In this document: positions 1-12,400 of the stretch, piece after piece
Layout: each line of letters begins with the position of its first letter
Numbering within the stretch: position 1 is the stretch's first letter
Assembly (NCBI RefSeq): GCF_003597395.2
Contig: NC_133771.1
Coordinates: 135,196,620-135,260,619, forward strand
Direction of reading: 5' to 3'
From: Chelonoidis abingdonii
Taxonomy: Eukaryota > Chordata > Testudines > Testudinidae
Length of the DNA stretch: 64,000 bases
Program-made: the position numbers and the translations under genes
The notes under the pieces: generated by a model
The model's input: the letters and a program-made list of their open reading frames with translations, nothing else
Databases searched by the model: none
What the model was told of the DNA's origin: nothing

Positions 1-1138
1 AGCGACTCCTTATTGATTTAACTATGAAACAATATCTATGCTAGTTTTAAAACCAGTGGCACACCAATCCATTGTCAGCTGTTTACAGATCTTTCAGTTC
101 TGGTTAAATGAATCAATAATTGGAAAAAGCTCTCCTTTTGGCTAAGAGGATTTGGTTTTCTCAAACTTCCCCACTGCTGTCATGCTCTGTCAGTTCCTGT
201 CTATATTGTAGATCCAGTATGGCTTCTCCTCTGGCTGGATTCTCTACTTTGTGGTTCATAAAGTTGTCTTCTGCGTAACCTAAGAAACAATTTCATGCAA
301 GTTTGACAGTATTTATTAACCTAAAGATTTATGGGTAGTGAAATCCCTCCATAAATAGACTAATCTTAGAGTTTTGAGAATCTTGTAAATTGGTTCAGAA
401 TTTCTTTTTAAATGTCCTCTCTATACTGTGATTTGTAACAGATAGTCCACTCTAATTTTTCCCTTGTATCCTTACGCAAAGAACTTAATCATTAAACACA
501 TAGTAGTTGAATTGTAGCTCACTGGCATAGTAAATAGTTCTGATGTAATGGCATGGCACTCCACCCCCTCCACCTTGATTCTTTATGCAGATTAGACATT
601 TGCAGGAATTACTGGATTAAACTTTATAGCATGCATTAGGCAGAAGGTCACACTAGGTGATCGTTGTAGTCCCTTCTGGTTTTAAAATCTGTGAATCTTG
701 GGCTCCTCAAACAGTATAATTCCTGTTATGAGAATGATCCCACCAAGTTTCATTTATGGTTCATTTAGAATCATAACTTCATTTTCTACTGGCAGTGACT
801 AATTTTTAGTTACCGTTCCAACTTGTGTTTTATAACTAGACTGTGTTGCTTTTTGCGCTCTCTCTCTCTCTCTCTCTGAATTACCTAATTATACCATTTT
901 TGTTTGTTTTATAATCAGGACACACAAGTAAGATGTTTCCTACAATAGTAAAGAGGAGGAGCAACAGCTTAACAAAATTGAAACAAGAAGGCTGTTACAG
1001 AGTTTTCTTGCATTTCTGCTGATAAATATTTTTTAAAACATTGCTATTTGCAGTAGATAAACAAAGGATTAATTTTTTTTTGCACATGTGGTAGAAGTCT
1101 TTTGTCTTCTTCAATATTTAAACTGGTGATATACCAAT

Positions 1139-1296
1139 CTCCTAGAACTGGAAAGGACCTCGAAAGGTCATTGAGTCCAGCCTCCTGCCTTCACTAGCAG
1201 GACCAATTTTTGCCCCAGATCCCTAAGTGGCTCCATCAAGGATTGAACTCAGAACTCTGGGTTTAGCAGGCCAATGCTCAAGCCACTGAGCTATTC
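1139..1296 (-). repeat. tRNA-derived SINE with CR1-like tail
   Basis: Read on the minus strand, the head carries a Pol III A box (TAGCTCAGTGG) and a B box (GTTCAATCC) at tRNA-like spacing, followed by a body ending in the 'ggactcaatgacc...aggtcc' motif shared with CR1 LINE 3' ends. This head-plus-CR1-tail layout is the usual one for turtle SINEs mobilised by CR1. Confidence 0.75.
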
Positions 1297-1472
1297 AAAC
1301 TGGTGAAGAAGATTTTTAGTTCAGTTTCTTGTGTAACCCTTCTGCCCCTCTGACTTGGCAGCAACAAGGGCCGGGTTCAGTATGCAGGGGTTCCGTTTCG
1401 ATAACACAATGCATAACCGGCTTGAGCCCCCACCCAGTGACCTAGGACACTTACATACCACACGCTCCTGGG

Positions 1473-2115
1473 NNNNNNNNNNNNNNNNNNNNNNNNNNNN
1501 NNNNNNNNNNNNNNNNNNNNNNNNNNNNNNNNNNNNNNNNNNNNNNNNNNNNNNNNNNNNNNNNNNNNNNNNNNNNNNNNNNNNNNNNNNNNNNNNNNNN
1601 NNNNNNNNNNNNNNNNNNNNNNNNNNNNNNNNNNNNNNNNNNNNNNNNNNNNNNNNNNNNNNNNNNNNNNNNNNNNNNNNNNNNNNNNNNNNNNNNNNNN
1701 NNNNNNNNNNNNNNNNNNNNNNNNNNNNNNNNNNNNNNNNNNNNNNNNNNNNNNNNNNNNNNNNNNNNNNNNNNNNNNNNNNNNNNNNNNNNNNNNNNNN
1801 NNNNNNNNNNNNNNNNNNNNNNNNNNNNNNNNNNNNNNNNNNNNNNNNNNNNNNNNNNNNNNNNNNNNNNNNNNNNNNNNNNNNNNNNNNNNNNNNNNNN
1901 NNNNNNNNNNNNNNNNNNNNNNNNNNNNNNNNNNNNNNNNNNNNNNNNNNNNNNNNNNNNNNNNNNNNNNNNNNNNNNNNNNNNNNNNNNNNNNNNNNNN
2001 NNNNNNNNNNNNNNNNNNNNNNNNNNNNNNNNNNNNNNNNNNNNNNNNNNNNNNNNNNNNNNNNNNNNNNNNNNNNNNNNNNNNNNNNNNNNNNNNNNNN
2101 NNNNNNNNNNNNNNN
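1473..2115. other. Assembly gap (643 N)
   Basis: A run of 643 undetermined bases. The flanks look like the two sides of one interspersed repeat, which may be why assembly failed. Reading frames drawn across it have no meaning. Confidence 0.99.
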
Positions 2116-3350
2116 AATCAAAATTAGCTCTACTCTTTAACAGTGGAGAGAGGAGGATGTGCAACTGGTGTTCCAGGCCCTCAAAAGGGGCCCATACCAT
2201 CAGGTATACACACCAGTCCCCAACCTCTCTCCATTCACTGGGTTTTGGAACCCATGTCCCTTGTCTGGCAAGTGTCACTTAATTTATATTGAGACATCTC
2301 TGTCATAAAGCAGTCTCTAGTTCCTCATTCACATAATCGAGTGGCAATGCTTTATTTATCCTGCCCCAATAACAAAGAAATTGGGGATCCTAGAGCTGTC
2401 AAAATAACCATCCCAGGCTGCCTTGGGCTATGCTGGGCGTGCCCATGCAAATACCCGAGATTTCACATCCTGAAATTCTTTCCACACTTCCCATAATTCA
2501 CCACCAGATGTCAGGGTAGAGCTCATCCTGACTCTGCTTACACTTGTATCTGTCAGTCCAGTTAACTGTAGTCATTAAACTCTGTAATGCCTCAGATTCT
2601 GTTTTGATTTCTACAGTTAAGCAATGTATATTTTTTTTTCCTTCGCTCTCCCCCACTTCCTCACCCCATTTACATACTCTTTCTTCATGTTAGATTTTCT
2701 ATAATGCCTTTCACTGTAATATCTTAACTGCTACTTTTTCATGTGTTTGTGTCCCATCCCTTATTTTTACCATTTTTTCTACTCGTCTCTTTAATCTTTC
2801 TCATCTATCCCTTTCCAGTCTTTACCCCACTATTTGCTGGCCAGCATACCAGCCACCTTTCCTCCATCTGAAGGCTGGACGTAGACCCATCCAGTGATTC
2901 TCCCTAGGACCTGAATGTACTGGCTCAAGGAGCGAGGGACCAGATAGTCTGAAACTGACATGCTCTGCTTTTCCCAATCACTTTCACACTTCCTCCTCCT
3001 TAGGTTTCCCCCTCCTCATCTCCTGGTTTTCTCCCGATTCAGTTTCTCTGTGCTACTGCTCTTGCACACAAATTTTGGTCAGCTCCATAGGCAGAAATAG
3101 TAGTGAAAGTAACTGTATAACAAGGTTCACATCAGCTACTGCACTTCTTGCCATCTCCCCTGGAACAAACATGATGTATGGAACATATGAACAGTCCTAC
3201 TCTATGGGACTGCCTTGTAGAGGAATTTTTAAAAGGTGGGGTTGGCATGAGGAAACATGGCATTTGCATGATCTGGTCCATTTATACCCTGCTTAAGTAT
3301 AACAGTTCAAGTAGACTATCCAGAGATAATTCAAATATTTGTTTTTGCAG

Positions 3351-3445
3351 ATTCACCACTTTTGCACTTCCATGAGTCAGATTGTGAACTAAGAGGGTCT
3401 TCCTCCTGTGAATCTCTGCTTTCTCTCAATACTGAAAAAATTCTG
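3351..3445 (+). CDS. TTC13: TTC13 window exon 1
   Basis: Acceptor tttttgcag, donor gtatgc. Starts with the last two bases of a split codon and ends on a codon boundary. It encodes an acidic, Ser/Cys-rich segment (FHESDCELRGSSSCESLL) ending in SLNTEKIL, matching the linker before the TPRs in vertebrate TTC13. The two cysteines fit a luminal or secreted segment after the signal region, but this is inference. Confidence 0.9.
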
Positions 3446-6400
3446 GTATGCTGTATACTATTTTATTATGTACAATAAGAATGCTAATTGGTTGTAGATG
3501 TGAGAGAATTGGGTTTGTGTATCTATTTACTAGATGTCAGAATTATTAATAATATTAGAAATTATTATTATGGGAGACCATAAGAGACTAATTTGACCAA
3601 AAATTCATTTTTTTAAGTCCAAAGGCCAAATGGCATTTTCTAGCATTGTTCTAAACATGCCTAACAGCTTAAAAATAAGCAGTCAGTTCACCCAAAACAG
3701 TAACAAAGTATTCATAAGCATATGATCGGTATACTTACTAAATAGACTTGACCAAGGGAAAACTATCTCATTGTGATGTGCTCCAAGATGATCAAGTAGG
3801 GTCTAACAAAGAAACCTCAGGTTCATAATGTGATGAGTCATTCCATATTCTTTATGAAAATATGCTTATATGAATGACATAACTGAGATATACTTTATGC
3901 CAGATGGCTCATGTGAGATATCATTAGAAAGGTTATGATTTATTGAACGCGATTATCCAATTTGTATGCCTGTATCATTTCTGTATCTGAAGTTAGGAAT
4001 ATTGATTATGTATCTGTATTCCTACTATGCTATTTTGGGTGATCCCCACTGCTAACACTTTAGGTGCAACAATGGAAAAGACAAACAGGGGTGATGACCC
4101 ATCAGCAAGGACAATGAGCTGTGAAAAGCTTGACATTCCTGTGGACACTCCATACTGCCGCTGACTCATGGAGGCTGTGATATACTACAGAGTCAGGTGG
4201 TCTGTCACCGTCACCTGATACTAAACATTACCTGGGAGGAGTTGTAACTTTCCACTGTAGGGGGGGGTGGGCGTCAAGTTTGGGAAACAAAGGATTCCCA
4301 CTGTATGTAAATCCCTTTAAGGATGGGGAGGAAGGCAAACAAGACTCCTCTCCCTGGCCTATCTGCCCGAGAAGAAAGACTGCAAAAGGGAAGGCAAGAT
4401 GGAGAGTCCAGACTGAGACAGGGGTCCAGTCTGAAAAGGAATTTAGCTGGAACTATGAACCACAGAAACCTGCAACAATATCTAGGGTGAGAAATACTAG
4501 CTGTAACCAATTTCTTTAGTGAAACTAGCTTAGTTTGCGTGTTTGATTTCATTTACTGAGTAATTTGCTTTGTTCTGTTTCCCCTTTTACTACTTAAAAT
4601 CCTGCCTTTTATAGTTAATACAATTTATTTTGTTTATTATTAAATCTAGTTTCTGTAATTTTCTAACTGGGGTGGGGTGGGGCGGAAGTGTGCACACTTC
4701 TCTCTGCATTGTGGGGGGAAGGAGGGAGGCAATTTCATAATATCTCTTTGGGTCTCCACCCCAAGGAAGGTGGACATCTGAGTGCTGGAGCAAGTCCCTT
4801 AAGCTGAGTCTTCCCAGAGCTGATCTGCAGCTGGGTGTAGCCCTGCCTGTGTGTGTGTTAGAGAGGTTTTTAGAGCCTGGCTCAGCAAGACAGGTTAAAG
4901 GGGACCCATGCTGGCAGAACAGGTAGACTTTGGTATCTCAGCACATCAGGTGGCTTCCCAAGGGGTCCAACCCATCACACACAAATTATGTCATCGCCAA
5001 TTATTGACTTCCTCTAAAAAAAATTTGACACAAGTCACCCTTCATTCCAGTCTTAATCCAAATAAGATTTTCTTCCCAAGGCCCTTCCTCTCCTCCTCCT
5101 TGCTGACCAACAGTTTTTCTATTGCAGCTGGGTCCACATATGCTTTACTTTTAAGAAAAAAGAATAAGGAGTACTTGTGGCATCTTAGAGAGTAACAAGA
5201 AAGCTTAAGCTCAAATAAATTTGTTAGTCTCTGAAGTGGCACAAGTTCTCCTTGTTCTTTTTGCGGATACAGACTAACATGGCTGCTACTCCGAAACCTG
5301 TACTTTTAAGATAACACTGGTATGTGGGATGGGAAGGTTTGTTGGCTCCTTTTAAGACAGATTCCTTTTGTCTTATTTTAAACCATGTGAAGTCACACCT
5401 GTTGGTCAGAGGCCTTCTTTTTAGAAATTCCCTGTATTGTATTAGATATTCTTTGAACCAGACATCCTCCCTACCTCATTCCTTCTAGCCTTATAACTAA
5501 TTATTTTCAAGGCCTTCCTTCTCCTTGCTAGTCAGGGCCTGTCTTTATAACACACACATTTTCTTAACCAAACGTAAGCTAATTTTAAATTCTTTAATTT
5601 CATATTTATCCTGCACTACAAATTAGTTCAATTTGGCTATGTAGAGGGAATTTGTACAAATTGTTTGCTTCTATGGCAACCTGCTCTTGGATCAATACAC
5701 TGCACATCTACCCATGGAACTAATGCTACCACCAGGCCCGTGCACACTGCTTATTTGCACTCTGTTAGTGGGTCTCAACTCTTTTCAAGAAATGCTGCCT
5801 CTGGAAGTAATGGATTAGTGCACGCTCTTCATAGTGAATCTTCCGCTTCTGAGACTGCCAAAGGTGCCAGGATCTGGTCTGACACCACAAGAGCATTTAG
5901 TGTAGGACTCTGTCAGTAACTAATGTAAGTTACTACAGAATGGCCACTATTAACTGGCAGTGTAAAAGGAAGAAGTTATGTATCCCATTACCTGTCTCTA
6001 ATCAATTCAGTCAGTCTACATCACATTTTGTCACATTGCAAGTGTCATCATCTACTGTCATTACATAGAGAATTCCGAAGGGACAGTTTCAAGATTTTAA
6101 AAAAATCAGTGTTTTATAACAATAATGCTGGCTACCTAACTTCTTCTATTAAAGATCAGAATAGTTTTAGAGGATATATGATCTCAGTGCTGTATAATGG
6201 TCACTGACTTTGTGGAATCTCTTATTTCTGTAGTGTATCAGCGAGAGATAGTGTCATGGAGTGTGTGTTCGCAGGGGAAACTGTTTTAAAAAATAATTGG
6301 TCATAGCCTGTATAAACATGCACTCTGAGAAGACTATCTCAGTTGGAAGCAATTACTCTTGGGGTAATTTAAAAACAAAAAAAGCCTAACTCTCTTATGT

Positions 6401-9400
6401 AGTGCAAATCACCCATTGTAGTTCTCAGACTAATTCTTTGTTCTGTCACCACAGCAGTTATTTATTTGGCCAAATCTCCTGATTGACCTAGTAATTCCAG
6501 GAGTACTTGTGGCACCTTAGAGACTAACAAATTTATTTGAGCATAAGCTTTCATGGGCTACAGCCCACTTCATCGGATGCGTAGAATGGAACATATAAGA
6601 AGAGTATGTATATATACATACAGAGAAGATGCCATACCAGCTCTAAGAGGCTAATTCATTATATATCTGATAACAGGTCATCTTACCTTCCAAGTCAGTG
6701 GCACTGCTATGGGCACCCACATGGCCCCACAATATGCCAACATTTTCATGGCTGACTTAGAACAACACTTCCTTAGCTCTTGTCCCCTTAACGCCCCTAC
6801 TCTACTTACGCTACATTGCTGACATCTTCATCATCTGGACTCATGACCATCTTGATTATCACTACAAAAGTTTTCTTTTCCTGCTAATAACAGGTCATCT
6901 TAATTAATCAGCCTCTTAGAGCTGGTATGGCATCTTGTCTGTGTGTGTGTGTGTGTATGTAATATATATATATATATGTACTCTTCTCATATGTTCCATT
7001 ATATGCATCTTACGCTCAAATAAATTTGTTAGTCTCTAAGGTGCCACAAGTACTCCTGTTCTTTTTACGGATTTTGTATGATGGATTTTCTATGAACAAA
7101 ATCTTTTAGTTCATTCACTAACTGCCATTGACACTCTAGCCCTGCAAAGTATACTTTTGTAAATGTACCTTAAACATAATAGTGAAATCCAAAAATGGTT
7201 ACCAGCAGTTTGGATTTCTAACTGTATCAGGGTGTTTAGTGTAGCTCTAATTTCCTAATTGAGATAACAATTGAAATATTATTACACTTGATCCTGTTGT
7301 TGATTCCAATCTTGTATAACAAAGAAACCATACCAATCTTATAACCGAGGCGTCAGATTCCAGAAACTGAAACAATAATACAGAGACTATATGAGAATTA
7401 TAGCCTTTTCAATAAGAAATGCCAGTCTTGGTGGATAGGGAATTATTGCAATAAAGAAACTGATATTCCTGTCAATAAAACCCCAATTAAATGCCGGTCA
7501 CTATTGATTTGCTTTCCCCTGAAGATTTTTTTTTTTCTTTTACCAAAGGTAACCAGTTGACGAAGTGGGTATTCACCCACGAAAGCTCATGCTCCAAAAC
7601 GTCTGTTAGTCTATAAGGTTCCACAGGATTCTTTGCTGCTTTTACAGATCCAGACTAACACGGCTACCCCTCTGATAGAGTATATATTGGCATTTGAAGA
7701 ATGCTAACAGTTTCTGGAAAAGATTTTTCTTCCAGCCAGTACTATGGCTCTAGCATCTATTGGGCAGTGGCTCTCTTGTGTAGTTTAGGCAATGTTTGTT
7801 CTAGGGTGTGGATCATTCCATTAGTGAAGCTAAGATTTAGTCACAGGTATTTTTAGTAAAGGTCATGGACTGGTTACGGGCAGTAAACAAACATTCACAG
7901 GCTGTGACCTGTCGATGAGTTTTATTATATAAATACCCCTGATTAAAACTTAGCAGCTCCTGTAGCTCTGGGGGCCCCAGGACACTGCTGCTGTGGGGCC
8001 CAAGCCACCCCTGCTCCTAGGCCCTGGGGACTGTTGCTTGGGTACTCCCTGGGGCTGCACCTGGGACTGCTGCTTGGGTGCTTCCACTGGGCCAGCCGCC
8101 TGAGCAGGGACTGGTGCAGCTTGCCCCGAGACTGCCTGCGGGACCGCTACTCAGACCTTCCTCAGGGCCAGCTGCCCAAACAGTGGCTGATGCAGCTGGC
8201 CCTGGGACAGCCCCCGGGACTGCTGCTTGGACCCTCCTCAGGGCTGCTCCTGGGACCGCTGCTCAGGTGCTCCCTGGGGCCAGCTGTACTGAGCTGCCTG
8301 AACAGTGTTCGATGTGGCTGGTGGGACCGCTGCTCGAAGGCTCCCCAGAGCCAGCTGCCCTGGGACCGCCTGAGCAGCACCTGGTGTGGCTGGCCCTGGG
8401 ATCAGCCGCACCCACCATTGCATCTGCGAAAGTCACAGAGGTTGCAGAAAGTCACGGAATCCGTGACTTCCGCAACCTGCATGACAGAATTGCAGCCTTA
8501 TCCATTAGTGTCCATTACTCAGATGCACTGTGGAGTGAAACTTTTTAATGCAACAATTCTGTGCTTGTCTTGAAGGGGACAAGAACAAGGCTGAAGCCTT
8601 TTGCTGGGGAGGAAAAAATAGGAATGAAGTTGAACACATGGGTGAGAGAGGGACATCTAAAGCTGCAGAAGAAAACTGAAGTGAGAGAGGAATAAGGAAG
8701 ATCAGACCTGTCTTTCACTTGCTTCTTGACATAACTCACTTTTGGAAAGCCTTTATCAAATGAGCTGTTATATTTAAATTCTTGAGTGCATCCATGTATG
8801 ATACTTCCCTTAGAATAATTTAGATGAGCAGTAATCTAAATATGGGTAGCATTGACTTCAGTAGCAAAAATCTTTCACCCAACTTTGGTTAAATTCTTCA
8901 TCATCTTTTTTTTTTTTTTGTAAGTTTTTTAAAATTTGTCAATGTCAATGTGGTTACAAATAAGTAAAACATTAATCTTGTGGTAATGCCCAAAGGCTCC
9001 AGTCAGGATCAGGCCCTGTTGTGCTAGGTGGTGTACAAGCATGCAGGACAAACCAGAAAAGTCAGACTGACTGAGCAAGAGCTTCAGGATTGTGTTTCCT
9101 CTGTACAGTGGGATTTGCTTTTGGTACTAAAAATGTTGCCCACGTTTCTTTGATTCTTTTAGAATTAATATGCCTTAAATTTCTCTCAGCCAAAGGTTTA
9201 GCTGCATTGACTTCAACAAGAAAAATTGGAGACAGTAGTACAAAGTCTTTTTGATTGGTTGTTCAGCTACAGCTACTTCTGGCTACAGTTTTGCTCCTAT
9301 AGTCCACTTAAATGCCTTCAGTTGTTCGGTGTGGTGTTTGCTGCAATGTATACTTACGTTGTGGCAAAACATGGCAGATTTATCCTTGAAGTTCTGGCAA

Positions 9401-12400
9401 CTGGCATAATGTGAGCATATCTTGATGCTGGCAAGAGTTGGGACTCCTTGGTGTACACAGTTGTTGTGGGCAGAGAGGCGAAGACTTTTATAACAGACAT
9501 TTAAAGATATCAAGTAGAGAGTTGGTAACTTTGGAGATCCATCTGTTTTGTTTATTTAGTAGCAATTGTATAGTTCTTTTTGTAAATGTAATCTGTTATT
9601 ACATGACAGTGGACATAATCCATCTCAAAATAAAGGATTCTGATATATCCACAGCAAGATCCTAACCTGGGTCCATGTTGCAACAGTTCAGTCAGCAGTG
9701 TTCTGTCATTTACCATTTCTGTTTTCAAGGTGGCCAGACATGACCCGTTGATTAAACATGTGTTGCTCTGAATGGTGTGTGAGGGATATAATATGTGCAA
9801 CTCCGAAATAATGAGGTAGCTGACATATTAATGAAGCTATCTAATAACTTCTATGATCTACATTTGGGGGAAAAAACATGGGACCAGATCCACAGCTGAT
9901 GTTAATTGACTTAGCTTATTGACACTCAGTTATGCCAGTTTACTCCGGCAAGGATCAGGTACAAGATCTTTAGATCATTTGGCACCCTTTCTTCTCTACA
10001 GCTTTGACAAAAAAGGAACTAAACCACTTAAAAATGTACTTGAATTAAATTAGTAAAGATTACTAGCCCAAACATCACGTACTTCATTTAAACTTGATCC
10101 GTAAGAGGTATGTTTGCATCACAGTTTGAGAAAAGCATCTTTGTGGCCCTAAACTGCAATGGGAGTTCTAGGCAAGACTCAAGGAATCAGTGGGAGTTCT
10201 CTGTATGAATCAAAGGTGTTTATACTTGTTTGGACATCTCCATGTACGCTTCATTTTCATATTATCCTGTTCTGCAGATACATTTTCTGGAAAGAGGTTT
10301 TTCCAGGCAAGTCTGCTTTTGTGGTTCCTACTTTCTCTGTAATTCCAGTATATATGCTTTAATTGTAAAGGCATGTAGTAGTGACGAGATTAACAATGCC
10401 AGATCTAAAAAAAAAATCTTAATGAAACTTCTGTCCTTTATTATTGGGTCTGTTTTCTTATGTATTCGTTTTATAGTCCTTCACTCTTTCTTCTCACTGG
10501 ACAAAGGGTAGAACTTCCGTTCCACTATGTAATACATTGCTTAGGGACATTTCCATAATTCAAGTTAAAATGGGATGTATACTATAGTAAGGACATTGTT
10601 TTATATTTTTTGGTTGTCCTAGGTGTATATACTTTCATCTGGTATGTTAAGTTGGCTGTAGTATCAGAGGATAGCAGTGACATCTGAAAAGCAGTTTATC
10701 CCCTCACAAAAGGTTAGGAATAAATTTTAGTGCCTTTTTTCAGTTTTGTTATATCATGGATTTTGCTTTAATAGTAGTAGTTACTTTGATGTCAGATGTT
10801 CTTATAAGAATTTAAGCCTTAAATTGTCAATGCCAAATTCTGATTTTGTAGGATTTTTTTTTTTTGCTACTGTCAGCTAAAAGTTAAAACCATAATGTTT
10901 TACAGAGCCAAGCAAAGTCACTTGCGGAACAAAAACGATTCCCATTTGCCACCGATAATGACAACACAAATGAAGATTTGGGTAAGATAATTATATAATG
11001 TTTATGGGGATGATTCTAGATGCCACTCAGAGGCACAATGTTTTGATACTGTAAAATTATAGTTGGTAATTCTGATCGATGCTTTAGGATCACTTTTTTC
11101 ACTCCTTGCACAATAAAATTTCAGTCTTTTGTTTTTAATTATGTGGAAAGAACATCATATACCTTTTTTCCCCGTAGTACTTCTTTCTACTCTGAACAGT
11201 GGGACATTTCACCATTCATTTGGTCATGCAAATACGAAGAAAATATTTTCCCAAACCCTGTTTAACACCTATGAACTTTTCCTACTCTCTCTTTCCTGTC
11301 ATGGCTGATAACTGAAGATTTTTCTGGATGTTTGAGAGAAGCTTTCTCTCAGGTGAACTTGCTGCTCCATGGAGCTTGGAACTGCTGTTTTTCCTAACTT
11401 TTCTAAGTCTGATAGGCAGGTGGGAGGTTCTTGTGGATTTCTTTCTCTATGCAGTCTACTTGTTGGCACCCTCTAGAAGTGCACCTGGTGAACTGCTGTG
11501 ACATTGCTCTACAGTCTTCTGCTTCTGTGCTGAGAGGCAGATATCTTCTAAACGGGTATCGGAGGGAACCCTGTGCTGCTGAGGTTTTTTTGTTTTTTTT
11601 GAATTGTTTGCCATTTTCTCTCTCTTGCTTCAGCTTGGTCTCTGTCTGGTAGGGGGAAAGTTTGCGGGAGAATTTTGAGGAAGGTTGGAGACTTCCTTAG
11701 TCTAGCAGTAAATCTTCAGCCCCTCCAGTGGTTCAGCATTTGCCACATGGGAGCCCAGGTAGCAATGTCAAAGGAACTCCATTCCCATGTTTGGCTCCAT
11801 GGCCTGTCATCCTACCTGCCCTACTCCTCCTTTAGGTAGATCTTTTTGGAAGTGTCTTCTTAGGAGTTTCCTAGATGTCTGGCATTTTTCTGAGCCGAGG
11901 TCCTTGTATTTGTGCTTATTCTGCTTCAGTAAACCTTAGGGGAAGAAATGTGAATTGTGTCGGGACTCCTTAAAATGTGGGCTGTTCATATCGCCTACAA
12001 CATTCTAGGCAGTGTCTTTTCATTGTTTTTCTCCTTTCCCCAATCCTTCTCTCTTCCACAAGACTAGTGTATTCAGTTATCAGTCTGTCCTTATGTGACA
12101 ATAGTTTATTTCCTTGGGAATGATTGTAATACCATATGAATGATGGCTAATGAAGTAGATTTAAGAATCTGGCAGAGAAGGAGGACAAATGAAAAAATGC
12201 AAGGAGCCTTTCTAGTTGCCATTGGGTCCCTTTCACTCCTCATACTGTGGGAATACTGTGTGCAGCCTCACCTCCTGACTGATTCTCATGTGGTGTATGT
12301 ATAGTGAAGATTTTTATGTATATACAAAGGGATATCCCTACATAGTATAAACAGACACTTCACTCTGCTCAGTGCAGACATGTTAATGGTAGTGCAGGTT

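Larger units (their letters stand above)
1..3350 (+). other. Intron upstream of TTC13 window exon 1
   Basis: No exon recognised. The stretch holds a CT dinucleotide run near 858-878, a minus-strand tRNA-derived SINE (1139-1296) and an assembly gap (1473-2115). Repeat-like sequence flanks the gap (about 1340-1472 and 2116-2560) and has the look of an LTR, but I cannot define its ends. A pyrimidine-rich tract (about 2630-3060) precedes the first exon. The remembered N-terminal TTC13 residues were not found here, so the first exon is probably further upstream or, less likely, in the gap. Confidence 0.6.
6503..7066. mobile_element. Penelope-like element fragment bounded by inverted terminal copies
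   Basis: Two arms (about 6503-6655 inverted, about 6906-7062 direct) share the 'gtacttgtggcacc / ggtgccacaagtac' terminal sequence and the 'gccataccagctctaagaggct' stretch in opposite orientation, so the unit is a foldback. Between them lies a short reverse transcriptase relic (6689-6905). The right arm holds a TG/TA simple repeat (about 6938-6977) and lacks the ribozyme-like core that the left arm keeps. This is a dead, 5'-truncated copy. Confidence 0.7.
3446..10905 (+). other. TTC13 intron after window exon 1
   Basis: 7.5 kb. It holds an LTR-like repeat (3772-4979), Penelope-type fragments (5142-5310, 6503-7066, 7555-7680), a GC-rich repeat with internal periodicity (about 7860-8500) and a short ancient repeat near 8990-9075. 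From about 5311 to 6480 and from 9080 to 10905 I see only AT-rich unique-looking intron. Confidence 0.6.

Noticed and set aside
1321..2278. Three long frames spanning the N run
   Set aside because: They consist almost wholly of undetermined bases.
8034..8573. 179-codon + strand frame rich in Leu, Gly and Trp
   Set aside because: It lies in a GC-rich periodic repeat and overlaps other open frames of similar length, as expected from composition alone.
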